Virus record (IMG/VR): IMGVR_UViG_3300043438_000305 | Coordinates: 1 to 20,807 of that record | Direction: 5' to 3' (one strand) | Length of the DNA: 20,807 nt | From: a virus | Shown here: positions 9,458 through 18,022 of the stretch, one piece after another | How the letters are laid out: each line of letters starts with the position of its first letter | How positions within the stretch are numbered: position 1 is the first letter of the stretch | Position numbers and translations under genes: made by a program | The notes under the pieces: model-generated | What the model saw: the letters and a program-made list of their open reading frames with translations, nothing else | Database searches by the model: none | Told to the model about the DNA's origin: nothing

Positions 9458-9458
9458 A

Positions 9459-10223
9459 TTAGTATGATTTTATGAACTTAAATTTAGGGTACTGACCTTG
9501 CTGTCTGATTATCTTGTCGATTTCTGCGTCAAGGAAAGCCTTGGCTTCCGCTTCAGCAACATTGGCAGAATCGATTTGTCCCTCCGAACGCAGGTAGTCT
9601 GCGTACACAGCCCTAGAAAGGTATGGTCCAAAGATATATGGAACCTTAACCTTTGTCCAGTTGGTGGTAGAAGTTTCTGGGTTGGTATTAGTGTTATTGG
9701 AAATACACTCGTAGAAGTTGGCTGTAAAATCCTTGCCGTCTACTGGCTGTAATGTGCCGCTATTTGAACTAGAGTCAAAGTAAGCCTGTGAGCCTACCGA
9801 ATAGGTCGTAGTTGAGTTCCAAGGGTTTCCCTTAAACTCTGGCGGGACAGTTCTGTACTCGACATAAACCCCCTCCGTATAACCACGCAGGATGACCAAA
9901 CGCTCCTGTGTGTCCGTAACCCAAATGTGGAAAGGGATAGACATAGCCCTAGTCCCAGAAATAGGATTTCTATCCCAGACCCCAAGCACTTCCCCAGCAT
10001 CCGCTGGCTTGACCACATAGGTCACATTGTTGGAATCCGTGACAGTAGATACCGATGTATATCTGATGATGTCTGGGAACCTGTCATATTCCCACGCATA
10101 ACGCAGTCTGGCAGACGCAAAATCTCGCATCTGCCGAAAGGTCTGCACATTAAATTCGTCCCTATCTAACCCGCACAATTGTAGTGCGTCAGTAAGGATT
10201 TTATTAAAGTCTACTGTTCTCAT
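9459..10223 (-). CDS. Putative head-tail connector with chitin-binding-like insert
   Basis: The N-terminal 130 residues (MRTVDFNKILTDALQLCGLD, then FASARLRYAWEYDRFPDIIR) and the last 60 (VPYIFGPYLSRAVYADYLR, then SEGQIDSANVAEAEAKAFLD) have the helical pattern of adaptor proteins that sit below the portal. Between them, at about residues 134-191, is a module reading WNSTTTYSVGSQAYFD ... NFYECISNNTNTNPETS followed by NW. This has the W-x-TY-x-x-G, F-Y-x-C, NTN-x-x-P-x-TS-x-x-W layout of small chitin/cellulose-binding modules of the CBM5/12 type. The gene overlaps the 121-residue gene by 4 bases and follows capsid genes, fitting a connector (T7 gp11 or P22 gp4 position). Both the connector role and the carbohydrate-binding role are inferences; the insert could serve only structural contacts. 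Confidence 0.68.
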   Translation of the reverse strand: MRTVDFNKILTDALQLCGLDRDEFNVQTFRQMRDFASARLRYAWEYDRFPDIIRYTSVSTVTDSNNVTYVVKPADAGEVLGVWDRNPISGTRAMSIPFHIWVTDTQERLVILRGYTEGVYVEYRTVPPEFKGNPWNSTTTYSVGSQAYFDSSSNSGTLQPVDGKDFTANFYECISNNTNTNPETSTTNWTKVKVPYIFGPYLSRAVYADYLRSEGQIDSANVAEAEAKAFLDAEIDKIIRQQGQYPKFKFIKSY

Positions 10224-10585
10224 GTAACAAAGCCGTCAGCCGTAAACACGGCTCCTCTAACGACTGTCTTTTTTGCGTAATTATTAACCGCAACTGCTGG
10301 ATTGTCTCTTTTGAATTCCTTAAGGAACTGCTTGTCATCCCAGCATTGATACCCAAGACGCTGACCCCAATAGTGGTAAGCATCCAGAGGTATTCTAGCA
10401 GAAAGAGAGCCAAGGCCATCTATCGTATTGACTTCATTCCTATAGCCAAAACTGGCGAGTTCTTTCGCCTTGATAGTAGCCTTGACCTCGTTGAGCCGCC
10501 ACCCATTGATTAATTCCCTCTCCATCTCCTTGCGAAGATGGGAGGGAACCGAATCAGCCAATGACTGGAACATGTCATCAGCCAT
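10220..10585 (-). CDS. Conserved-looking hypothetical protein (121 aa)
   Basis: This soluble protein, rich in charged and aromatic residues, has a distinctive middle: GLGSLSARIPLDAYHYWGQR followed by LGYQCWDDKQFLKEFKRDNP. The dense aromatic residues and the WGQRLGYQCW core suggest a real, folded protein with conserved surfaces rather than a chance frame. The N-terminal third (LRKEMERELINGWRLNEVK) is helical. It starts 5 bases after the major capsid stop and overlaps the connector gene by 4 bases, so it should be made with the capsid proteins. I cannot give it a function; a head-completion or assembly role is only a guess from position. Confidence 0.72.
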   Translation of the reverse strand: MADDMFQSLADSVPSHLRKEMERELINGWRLNEVKATIKAKELASFGYRNEVNTIDGLGSLSARIPLDAYHYWGQRLGYQCWDDKQFLKEFKRDNPAVAVNNYAKKTVVRGAVFTADGFVT

Positions 10586-10590
10586 ACCGC

Positions 10591-11667
10591 TTACGAGGCG
10601 TAGTCGAACTTACCAAACGCCAGAGGATTCTTCACGCAGAGTGAAGCGATGGCGTTGATGAGACGAGCAGGTCCACCACCATTGTCGGTGAGTTCCTTGA
10701 TTCCAGCGACAGAACCACCATAGCGGATTTCAATGAGTTCCATAGGAATCACATAGCCGCAGAAGTTGTTCTTGAGGAACAGGGAGGGGTGCAGACGAAT
10801 CTGTCCGAAGTCACCTTCAAAGATGTCCACGGACGAGATGTAGGACGAATCAGCACCATCACGATTGATGGTACGGATTTGAGCCTGCGACTCAGCACCA
10901 CCAGTTGAGCGGTTGGTGTAGAGCAGGTTGGTGAACTGTCTCTTGAGGTTAGGACCGACAACCGCATCGTAGGAGCGATACTGACCTGTCTGGCTGTACA
11001 TCGAGGTGAGGATGTCTTGAACAGTCAGTTCAGTAAGGGTTGAGGAGGCGGTTGTTGACTCCGCAGTAGCCGTAGCGTTACCAGCAACCGATGAGGCTGG
11101 AGTAAGGAAGGCCGTTGGGACATCGAGGTAGTTGTCGATACCGACAGGAGAACCTGTAGTTGTCTTGACTGAGCGAACCCATGAGTCAAGACCACGGCTG
11201 ACATAACCCTGCGTTGAGCCGTTGTCGGTCTTAGGCAGGTTGTATGAAGCAAAGGTTCTTTCCATGTCACGCTTAAGCATGGTCATGCCCTTGGAGATGT
11301 TGTTCGCCAGTTCATCCTTAACACCAGCGGTGACCGCAATGTCGATGGTCAGAGGTGACACACGGACTGTCTTGCGGAACTCTTGGATGTGGTTGGATAA
11401 CTCGTAGCGATACTGAGTTGAGCCGTCCTTAACAAAGTTAACTGGGTCGGTGGAGACATTGACATCCGTACCATCGACAACACCAGTCGTGTTAACGACA
11501 GCGTTGGGGAGGGAGTCAACCTGCCAGCGGAACCAAGTATTGCCAGGTTTTGCGGCTTTTGGAATCATCGATGTAAGGGGAGTATCCTTAGCATCAACGA
11601 GGGAGATGAGGTCAGCGAGGGCTTCCCGCTTACCAGAGACGATATTTCTTTCTGTGAGACTTGCCAT
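10591..11667 (-). CDS. Major capsid protein, SU10-like (HK97-fold type)
   Basis: The 358-residue product starts MASLTERNIVSGKREALADL. It contains DTPLTSMIPKAAKPGNTWFR (about residues 28-47) followed by WQVDSLPNA, and later GMTMLKRDMERTF (about residues 127-139). This layout (D-x-P-L-x-S-M-I-x-K, then W-Q-D-S-L, then a long helix with LKRDxE) resembles the SU10-type major capsid family (DUF5309). It follows the scaffold gene by 28 bases and comes before the head-tail genes, the usual place for the coat. Length is normal for the family. The coat self-assembles on the scaffold into the icosahedral shell. Its leader (CATATTATCATTATG) is A/T-rich with no Shine-Dalgarno, notable for what should be the most abundant phage protein. 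Confidence 0.85.
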   Translation of the reverse strand: MASLTERNIVSGKREALADLISLVDAKDTPLTSMIPKAAKPGNTWFRWQVDSLPNAVVNTTGVVDGTDVNVSTDPVNFVKDGSTQYRYELSNHIQEFRKTVRVSPLTIDIAVTAGVKDELANNISKGMTMLKRDMERTFASYNLPKTDNGSTQGYVSRGLDSWVRSVKTTTGSPVGIDNYLDVPTAFLTPASSVAGNATATAESTTASSTLTELTVQDILTSMYSQTGQYRSYDAVVGPNLKRQFTNLLYTNRSTGGAESQAQIRTINRDGADSSYISSVDIFEGDFGQIRLHPSLFLKNNFCGYVIPMELIEIRYGGSVAGIKELTDNGGGPARLINAIASLCVKNPLAFGKFDYAS

Positions 11668-11695
11668 AATGATAATATGATTTGAAGTTGGACGC

Positions 11696-12667
11696 TTAGA
11701 TGAATTGCTTCAGTACTTCTGCTAGGTCTGAGGAAGATTTAGACTTGAGGAACTTAGAAGTGGCATCCCTAGCATTAGCGTCCTTACGGCTAGATGGATA
11801 CGAAGATGTTCCTGTGGGCTGAACTGGTGCTTTCTGAATCTGGCGTTGCTTATTACCTTCTCTGGCTTGCATGCCTCGGATGTAATCTCCAACAACCATT
11901 TTGAAGTCTGGGAACTTGGTGATTTCTGGAAAAGCCTTAACAAAGTTATTGGCTATTTGCAGTTCCTTAGAACTGCGGTCCTTATACCACCGATATTCAG
12001 ATTCTGCGACCTTATCCACCTGCTCCTTGGTAGCCAGATAATTGGCTCTCTTGGGCAGATGTTCTTCAAGGGCATCCATAGCGTTGAGTTTGATTTTTCT
12101 GACATCTTCTGTCGAATAAACTCGCTCATTGCCGTTCTCCTCGGTAATCACAACTCCGTCCGCATTTTCCTCACACCATCTACGAACTTGTCTTGCTTGG
12201 GCAATCTCTGCCTCGATTTCTGCACGACTGTTCAGATTAGAATAAGGGTTTGCTTGGTCCTTGTAATTTCTCGGAGTGGACTCTTCCTTTAGTTTGCCTT
12301 CCAGTTCGTTCAACTTTGCCTGCATCTGTTCCAGTTTTGCTTCCGCATCCTTTCGCAGGGCAGTCAGTTTGTTGATTCGCTTTTGGACATTCTTGGGGAG
12401 TTCCTCCTTGTCAGCGTCTACTTCCTGTCTTTCGCCATCCTGCTCGTCAGATTGGTCGGAATTTTCATCCTGCAATCCATCCTCGTCAAGGTGGTCTTCT
12501 GGTTGATTTGTCTCGGATTCGCCAGTATCCGTTCCGCTATCATCAATAAGCGAAAAGTCCTTCATAAGGATATCCTTTAAGGACACTTCATTGAGGAGTG
12601 ATGACTCCTTGATAGATTCGGCATTTGAAGCCTCTGGGCTATCACCAGTATTATCGTTTGTATTCAT
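11696..12667 (-). CDS. Capsid scaffolding protein
   Basis: The N-terminal 90 residues are very acidic (DDSGTDTGESETNQPEDHLD, then more Asp/Glu to residue 90). A coiled-coil segment follows at about 92-130 (KRINKLTALRKDAEAKLEQM), then a helical charged body and a basic, Lys/Arg-rich end (SYPSSRKDANARDATSKFL). An acidic disordered front, central coiled coil and basic coat-binding tail is the usual plan of scaffolding proteins, and its place between portal and coat is the classical one. It should be removed from the procapsid before packaging. No protease motif is visible, so processing would be by exit or by a protease encoded elsewhere. A gap of 127 bases before this gene contains a possible promoter, so scaffold and coat may be transcribed more strongly than the portal. 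Confidence 0.85.
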   Translation of the reverse strand: MNTNDNTGDSPEASNAESIKESSLLNEVSLKDILMKDFSLIDDSGTDTGESETNQPEDHLDEDGLQDENSDQSDEQDGERQEVDADKEELPKNVQKRINKLTALRKDAEAKLEQMQAKLNELEGKLKEESTPRNYKDQANPYSNLNSRAEIEAEIAQARQVRRWCEENADGVVITEENGNERVYSTEDVRKIKLNAMDALEEHLPKRANYLATKEQVDKVAESEYRWYKDRSSKELQIANNFVKAFPEITKFPDFKMVVGDYIRGMQAREGNKQRQIQKAPVQPTGTSSYPSSRKDANARDATSKFLKSKSSSDLAEVLKQFI

Positions 12668-12794
12668 GGTTAAGGTCCAAGTCCTGTTGTTTTACAGAGT
12701 TTATAGTTCTCAGAAACTTAATTCGTATAAACACCAAAATCGGATATAGTCAACATGTTCTAGTTAACTTTTTCGATTTTATAGCATTTTACCC
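12668..12794 (-). promoter_or_regulatory. Gap before scaffold with candidate promoter elements
   Basis: No gene fits in these 127 bases; the longest frame from an ATG encodes 12 residues. On the minus strand there is TTGACT, 18 bases, then TATACG (about 12731-12760), a fair sigma70-like arrangement. Farther down lies GAACTATAAA (12709-12700), which recurs exactly in the gap before the 198-residue gene (18778-18769). Neither matches the Bacteroidota -33/-7 form in full. The position just before scaffold and coat is where an extra late promoter would be useful. No clear hairpin terminator is visible. Confidence 0.35.
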
Positions 12795-13064
12795 CTATTT
12801 AAGGCTAGGGTCATCTGCCCAATTGATGTTTGCAATGTCTAAAGCCTTCTTTCTCTCGGAAACAAGGACTTCCTTTATTTCTCTGATAGCATTGGCTCTT
12901 CCGCATTGATGAACACGCTTCTCTCCCTCGACATTCGGGCTTAACGCCATCTCTGTCTCAACCTTAATGTTATTGTCAAGGATTGAGATGATGTTATCCC
13001 ATAACTCCTTTGGTTTACCATCAATAAAGGCGTAAGCATTCAGATTATATACTGGTTCTGGCAT
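12795..13064 (-). CDS. Small hypothetical protein between portal and scaffold (89 aa)
   Basis: The product begins MPEPVYNLNAYAFIDGKPKE and is a small helical, charged protein. Its middle, HQCGRANAIREIKEVL, has the H-x-x-GR-x-x-A pattern I associate with short proteins found next to portal genes in other phages, but I cannot name the family. It starts 2 bases after the portal stop with the leader AATAATT, and ends before the longest gap in the structural block. No membrane segment, signal or enzyme motif is visible. The role is unknown; co-translation with the portal suggests a part in head assembly. Confidence 0.65.
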   Translation of the reverse strand: MPEPVYNLNAYAFIDGKPKELWDNIISILDNNIKVETEMALSPNVEGEKRVHQCGRANAIREIKEVLVSERKKALDIANINWADDPSLK

Positions 13065-13066
13065 AA

Positions 13067-15271
13067 TTATTGAATATTTTGCTGTTGACCCTGTTGCTCT
13101 TGAGCCGCCTCATACTGAGCCTGCTGTTGCTCCTGCATAAACTCATCAGAAACAGGAGTAACCCCAGTTCTGCCAATCTGAGCATTCTGCTGTTGCTGTA
13201 TTGACATTTGCAGATTCTTAGCGTAGTTTTGGAAGAGGGCTTGGAAGAACTGGTCACCCTGCAACGCCTGCTGTGCCTTTGGATTCTTCTGGATGATGTC
13301 TTGGGCGTATTGCAGTTTGGATGGGGCTGTAGGGTCGTTTTCGGTGTATTGAGCCTCTAGACCCATTAACATCAACGCAATGTCCGTCTGGACATCTCTG
13401 TACATCTTCTGGGAGGCTGTGGCTTGGTCGATGATGATATTCTTGGCAATGTCTGGCGAAATAGCCTCAACAAGTAGTGCGACCAACTTATTTCTGTCGA
13501 TAGCACCACCTGCGTCCATCGGAAGAACAAATTGACTGATGGCCTGCATCTTTTTCATCACATACTCGTTGTCCAAGTCTCTGACATCAAACTTGACCTC
13601 AAAATCGAACTGTGAAGCGATATCCGTGATGTTTTGAGGAAGAGCAACAGCGGTAATACGCTCAAGTTCCTCTGGAGCCATGTACTGCAAGCACAACTGA
13701 ACAATATGAGTATAAATTTCAGCCCAAACTGTAAGCCAATCATCAACTATTGACTGTTGTATAAGTTGTGTCGTTGTTTGCGGAACTAATTCATTTGAGA
13801 TGCCAAAATACATTGCCGCATTCTTTTCGACCTGCTGAATGATGTTAAAGGCAAGATTTGGCGTTCCAGCAGGCGGTTCCATAAACCTAAAGTCATCTGG
13901 TGACATAATAGGCACTTGGACGGCTGGACCAATCTTTGTAAGCCCTTGAGCCCTACGCTTGACTAGGATTGGCGGGAATGTTTCGACTGAGGTTCTGTCA
14001 CGCAGAGCGTCATGCTGTGCCTTCATCTCAGCCTGCTCAGTCATCAGAATCTCTGGGATACCTCTGCTCTGATTGATGGACTTTCTGATGTATTCCTTGC
14101 GATATGGAACGAAAGGATACTGGTTATGGGCATACCCAAGTTTCTTGTGGATGAAGAATCCGTCTGAGTTGGACTGTGGGGTGAAAGCCGTATAGTAGAT
14201 GCAGGGAGTCCCGCTTTCATCTATCTGGCGTGTGTATGCGTACACGACCTCGACAAGGTTATTGTTTCTGTACTCACGATTGTCCAATAGCATCACAGGA
14301 GGCGTGATGTTAGGGTCGTTGTACCAAGCGGTCTTGCCAGCGGTATTAAGAGCCGTCTCGATGTATTGCTCATCCCATCCGTCTGTTCTGACCATAGAAA
14401 GAATCTCTACTTCTGTCATATATACTCTTCTAAAGATTACTCGGGCTTTTTGCAGTTCAATGGTCTCTGGCGGGAAGCAAATTTCATCGTATGGCTTCAA
14501 AGCCGTAATGACAGGTAGATTCTTTGTGATTGTCTCGATGAACACCTTGGTTTCGCCAAACTGTCTAAGTTCATCGACCATTCTGCCCATTTCAACCTCA
14601 TCAACACCTTCAACGGCAAGTTGAAGAAGAGAAACAGCCAAATCTTTTGAACCTTCATCCATGATGTAGTTCGGGAGTTGCCCTAGCGTAGATTCTGGGT
14701 TTTCCTGTAACGCCATATTGCAGATTTCCTGCAATTGAACCATAGTCACCTTGTTTTCACGCTTACCAATCTCCTGTTGCCAGCCGACAAAAGCGGCTGA
14801 CCATCCGTAGGTGTTTGCGTAGTTAGCAAGCAATTTAGCCTCACGCAGGGATTCAATTCTAAGCCTTCCACCAATGACATGCTGAAGAAGCGTTGAACAA
14901 GCCGTAGCAAAAGCCGCATCCTCGACTGTATTACCAGTAACACGGATTTTGCTGGCTTTCCAAGTGTTTATGCAAAGTGCAACGACTTCGTTAATAACTC
15001 TGTCGATAAGTCGGATTCTGACATCTGAAGCACCCTCAAAAGGCATCGCAGGGCTTCCGTTACTTCGGATATCTGAGTACTTCTTGCCATCGTCAGACTG
15101 ACCATCCCAACGGCAAAAGCGAATGTCATCAATTTCCTCAAGACCTGTGGCAAAAGAACCATTATACACAGAACGCTTAAACTCAAAGTTTAATTCTTGG
15201 ATATCTGGTTTATCTGATGCGTAGGCAAGTTTATCGTGCATGCCTGTCTTATAATTATCATTTGGTTCCAT
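13067..15271 (-). CDS. Portal protein, P22-type
   Basis: At 734 residues the length matches P22-like portals (725). The front contains RFCRWDGQSDDGKKYSDIRS (about residues 51-70) and the PFEGASDVRI motif (77-86), both characteristic of this portal class. The last 90 residues are strongly Gln-rich (QLSIQQQQN-like runs and a final QEQQQAQYEAAQEQQGQQQ), which fits a helical barrel at the C-terminus. It comes two genes after the large terminase and ends 2 bases before the 89-residue gene. The portal dodecamer replaces one capsid vertex, docks the terminase during packaging and later holds the tail. Its start overlaps the end of the 63-residue gene by 14 bases, so translation is probably coupled. 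Confidence 0.87.
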   Translation of the reverse strand: MEPNDNYKTGMHDKLAYASDKPDIQELNFEFKRSVYNGSFATGLEEIDDIRFCRWDGQSDDGKKYSDIRSNGSPAMPFEGASDVRIRLIDRVINEVVALCINTWKASKIRVTGNTVEDAAFATACSTLLQHVIGGRLRIESLREAKLLANYANTYGWSAAFVGWQQEIGKRENKVTMVQLQEICNMALQENPESTLGQLPNYIMDEGSKDLAVSLLQLAVEGVDEVEMGRMVDELRQFGETKVFIETITKNLPVITALKPYDEICFPPETIELQKARVIFRRVYMTEVEILSMVRTDGWDEQYIETALNTAGKTAWYNDPNITPPVMLLDNREYRNNNLVEVVYAYTRQIDESGTPCIYYTAFTPQSNSDGFFIHKKLGYAHNQYPFVPYRKEYIRKSINQSRGIPEILMTEQAEMKAQHDALRDRTSVETFPPILVKRRAQGLTKIGPAVQVPIMSPDDFRFMEPPAGTPNLAFNIIQQVEKNAAMYFGISNELVPQTTTQLIQQSIVDDWLTVWAEIYTHIVQLCLQYMAPEELERITAVALPQNITDIASQFDFEVKFDVRDLDNEYVMKKMQAISQFVLPMDAGGAIDRNKLVALLVEAISPDIAKNIIIDQATASQKMYRDVQTDIALMLMGLEAQYTENDPTAPSKLQYAQDIIQKNPKAQQALQGDQFFQALFQNYAKNLQMSIQQQQNAQIGRTGVTPVSDEFMQEQQQAQYEAAQEQQGQQQNIQ

Positions 15272-15449
15272 TTTTTATGTTTTTATTAATATGTTCAATT
15301 AAAGAATCTCTGTAAAATTTGTGATGCCCACCTTTAGTGACATAGACAGCCACTTCATTCGTTTTTCTAAGTTTGTCAAGGTATTGTTTATTCAAGCCAG
15401 TCATCTCTGCGGCTTCAGCCTTTGACAGTAGTATCGGATATCTGTCCAT
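15258..15449 (-). CDS. Small excisionase/MerR-like helix-turn-helix protein (63 aa)
   Basis: The protein reads MDRYPILLSKAEAAEMTGLN, then KQYLDKLRKTNEVAVYVTKG and GHHKFYRDSLIEHINKNI. That is the standard helix-turn-helix-17 plan: a short strand, AEAAEMTGLN as the first helix and turn, KQYLDKLRKT as the recognition helix, then a basic wing and a closing helix. It sits between the large terminase (2-base gap) and the portal (14-base overlap), where many phages carry small terminase. No other small-terminase candidate is visible nearby. The lambda small subunit uses a winged helix of related type for DNA recognition, so this could be a minimal packaging-site reader. A transcriptional regulator is the alternative. 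At 63 residues it lacks an obvious oligomerisation domain. Confidence 0.75.
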   Translation of the reverse strand: MDRYPILLSKAEAAEMTGLNKQYLDKLRKTNEVAVYVTKGGHHKFYRDSLIEHINKNIKNGTK

Positions 15450-15451
15450 CT

Positions 15452-17056
15452 TTAATATGAAAAACCTTTGTTATTCCCTGTGAACGAATTTGTATTGTTG
15501 TATTCTGGAGCCATAACTGCGAGATATCGTAGGCAGTCAATTGGGTCTTTGCTGGCTCCTTTTTCTCCGTCCGCACCAGTCCATTCTCGCATTGAGTATA
15601 TAAGGTTCTGGCACTCTTCAGAAATATATAGTCTTGGCTGGTTAATAGTGCTTCTAGGCTGGGATGTGTCATAAGAAAGCCAGTCATTAATGATTGCAAT
15701 GCCTTCTTCAAGCCGCAAACCTGCGGCAGGCTCAAAAAACATAGGTTTATCGCCAGAGTCAAGCAATTCTATCAAAGAAGTGCCTCCATCTCGACCAACT
15801 GCTTGAGTTGCACCTGCTCTTGGGTCAATAAAGCGTCTTTCTGGGTCTTTGCCGTCTTCAATCTCACGAATCAACTCCTTGTACTGGTCAATTCCCATTC
15901 CAGCACCATTTCTTTGTGCCGTACCAGCCTTTCCGTCTGCTTTTTCGCTAGGAAGAGCCCATTCACCCATAGAAATATCTGGAAACTCCCTAAAAATGTA
16001 CACATTTCCGTCTTTCCCAACCCTAGCCCATATCATAAACCAGTTTCTAGCACCAGCAGGGTCAACTACCATGTAGTCAGTACCATCTTTAGGCACTTGG
16101 TCGGCCTTTACGATGTTGTGGTCATCGAATCTAGGGAACTGAGAGCCGATTGTGTTTTCTGCCCAGCCGTATGCTCGTATCTTAATCTCGTTGGTATTCT
16201 TACCTTCCAGCGTTTTGGCTAATTGGTCAAATGGGTTATACGGATTAAGGTCGGAATGGAACCAGATGCAGGCTGAGTTCTTGCGGAAAGAGTGTGCTAT
16301 ATATGGCATTTTGCCTCTTTCGCACCCAGCAACATGCTGGCTACCCTGCTCAAGCAGGGATGCTTTCCGCTGTTCCTTTATCTTGCACCCAGATACATAG
16401 TCCTTAACGACCTGCGAATAGCCTTGGACTGGAGTAAATGTAACACCCATCTTGCCTCTTCTAGTGACAATACGATATCGTAGAGTTTCAACCCAATCAA
16501 GAGGCACAAGTTCATCGCACCATATGAAGTCAACCTCACCACCTTCGATGACCTTCTTGTCTTGTGCGTAATTCATAAAGAAACATTGACTCTTGTTTGG
16601 CAAGATGAATGTGTTGTCGCTAAATCCGTTCTTCTGTGAATAAGAAATGTTGGTGACCTTGGTCTTCTTAGCGGTCTTCAGTTCCGCTGGCATGTACTTC
16701 CAGATGACATTCTGTTGCATCTGTATGCTAGACTGGGAGGTCGTGTGCAGACACCAGACTCTAGCGTCTGGCTTTGATGTAAGAATTTGCATGACCTTTT
16801 TAGCCGCCCACTCAGTCTTGCCTGCACGATTGCCACCCATCACGCACAACTCATCGAAATCAGACAGCAGTTTGTCCGCATCATTCCAATGCTTTGGCTC
16901 GTAGCCGTGGCGGTATGGGTCTAGTTTCTCAGCGAGTATCTTGTCCTCTCTGTCTTGCAGGAACTTGGCTACGAACTCAGCACCATACTTTAACGCAAGA
17001 GCCTTAATCTGCTCCTGCGTTGGTTTCAGTAAGACTGGGTGGTCTGATAATATCAT
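15452..17056 (-). CDS. terL: Terminase large subunit
   Basis: The 534-residue product has an ATPase domain with Walker A GGNRAGKT (residues 74-81), Walker B VDFIWCDE (175-182) and a TFTP coupling-type segment (206-209). The C-terminal nuclease domain has the expected acids: D332 in MVVDPAGA, D411 in FIDPRAGA and D504/D507 in KDPIDCLRYL. Together these give the RNase H-like fold of phage terminases. The enzyme drives DNA into the procapsid and cuts the concatemer. Length and motif spacing are normal, and no residue is missing. Its ATG overlaps the endolysin stop (ATGA), placing lysis and packaging in one transcript. The cutting mode (headful or site-specific) cannot be told from this window. 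Confidence 0.95.
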   Translation of the reverse strand: MILSDHPVLLKPTQEQIKALALKYGAEFVAKFLQDREDKILAEKLDPYRHGYEPKHWNDADKLLSDFDELCVMGGNRAGKTEWAAKKVMQILTSKPDARVWCLHTTSQSSIQMQQNVIWKYMPAELKTAKKTKVTNISYSQKNGFSDNTFILPNKSQCFFMNYAQDKKVIEGGEVDFIWCDELVPLDWVETLRYRIVTRRGKMGVTFTPVQGYSQVVKDYVSGCKIKEQRKASLLEQGSQHVAGCERGKMPYIAHSFRKNSACIWFHSDLNPYNPFDQLAKTLEGKNTNEIKIRAYGWAENTIGSQFPRFDDHNIVKADQVPKDGTDYMVVDPAGARNWFMIWARVGKDGNVYIFREFPDISMGEWALPSEKADGKAGTAQRNGAGMGIDQYKELIREIEDGKDPERRFIDPRAGATQAVGRDGGTSLIELLDSGDKPMFFEPAAGLRLEEGIAIINDWLSYDTSQPRSTINQPRLYISEECQNLIYSMREWTGADGEKGASKDPIDCLRYLAVMAPEYNNTNSFTGNNKGFSY

Positions 17057-18012
17057 TTACCCAGTTGGGTGTTATTATTACGCTGGGACAACTGTTTTTC
17101 GACCTGCGTTTCAAGAGATGAGTTATCGAAAGGGTCAAATATAAGTTTATTGACCATCCAGTCTCGCTGTGATTTTGGAGCATCCTTCATGTAATCATTT
17201 GTTCCAGAAAGTATATCAAGCCCCATTTTGGTTTGCAATACTTTATCAACAGGATACGCATAACTAGTAGTCCAATCCTTTGCCGCTAAAGGAAGTTTTG
17301 GAGTCTTAATAAATCCACTTATTGCCTGTTGCGGTGTAACTTCAGCCTTCTTTTTTGCGGCTTCTTCAAGTTCCCTAATTGACTCGTTTTGGTTTATGAA
17401 AAAATTAAGTTGTCCTTCTGTAAGGATTTCTCCAGCATTTTTCATTGTTTCTGAGAATGGAGTAGATGGTCCAATAATCCTATACATACCTTCTGGTGTT
17501 GCACCCTTTTTTAATTTAGGGTCTCTCCATAAAATATATTCTATTCCAGCCCTTCTAGCCAAGTCTGGGTCTCTTTCCAGTACATCTGGGTCTGAGACTA
17601 AATCAACGCCAAGTTTTTTTCCAATATATTCATAGTTGTATCTGCCTGTAAGTTGAACAAATGTCCTTCCACGGAACTTCCATCCATCGCCTTCTTCCTT
17701 GTTCCCCAATTGCGGATGATTCTGATAAAATACATTGGCAAACTTTTGTTCATCCCTAAGTAGACCATCTCTCTTTATTTTTTCTATTCCCTGCTCCCTT
17801 GTTAGCCCAGCAAAGTATTGATTGTCATGTTTAACATCCCAAAGTCTTTCTGCTGTTGTATAGTAAAGGCTTTCCCTTTTTCCACCACCCTCTGATTGTG
17901 CAAGCAATGCAATATTTTTGATGTAATTGTCATCCATTCCTCGACTACGCAGTTCCTCTACAAATTTCTTGTTTAGAAATTCAAACTTTTTAATAATTTT
18001 CTTTTCAGCCAT
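17053..18012 (-). CDS. GH19-type endolysin (chitinase-like lysozyme)
   Basis: Residues about 25-200 have the glycoside hydrolase family 19 pattern used by phage lysins: NIALLAQSEGGGKRESLYYT (E41 and E47 are the likely acids), then FANVFYQNHPQLGN, then GDGWKFRGRTFVQLTGRYNY (108-127). In family 19 the first motif is usually H-E-S-G-G; here the residue before the Glu is Ser (SEGGG), a mild departure. The enzyme would cut the glycan strand of peptidoglycan. The last 120 residues form an unassigned helical, Lys/Gln-rich extension that could bind wall or virion. There is no signal peptide or signal-anchor, so export needs a holin. The gene overlaps terL by 4 bases and follows the Thr tRNA. Confidence 0.87.
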   Translation of the reverse strand: MAEKKIIKKFEFLNKKFVEELRSRGMDDNYIKNIALLAQSEGGGKRESLYYTTAERLWDVKHDNQYFAGLTREQGIEKIKRDGLLRDEQKFANVFYQNHPQLGNKEEGDGWKFRGRTFVQLTGRYNYEYIGKKLGVDLVSDPDVLERDPDLARRAGIEYILWRDPKLKKGATPEGMYRIIGPSTPFSETMKNAGEILTEGQLNFFINQNESIRELEEAAKKKAEVTPQQAISGFIKTPKLPLAAKDWTTSYAYPVDKVLQTKMGLDILSGTNDYMKDAPKSQRDWMVNKLIFDPFDNSSLETQVEKQLSQRNNNTQLGK

Positions 18013-18022
18013 ATAATTAAAG

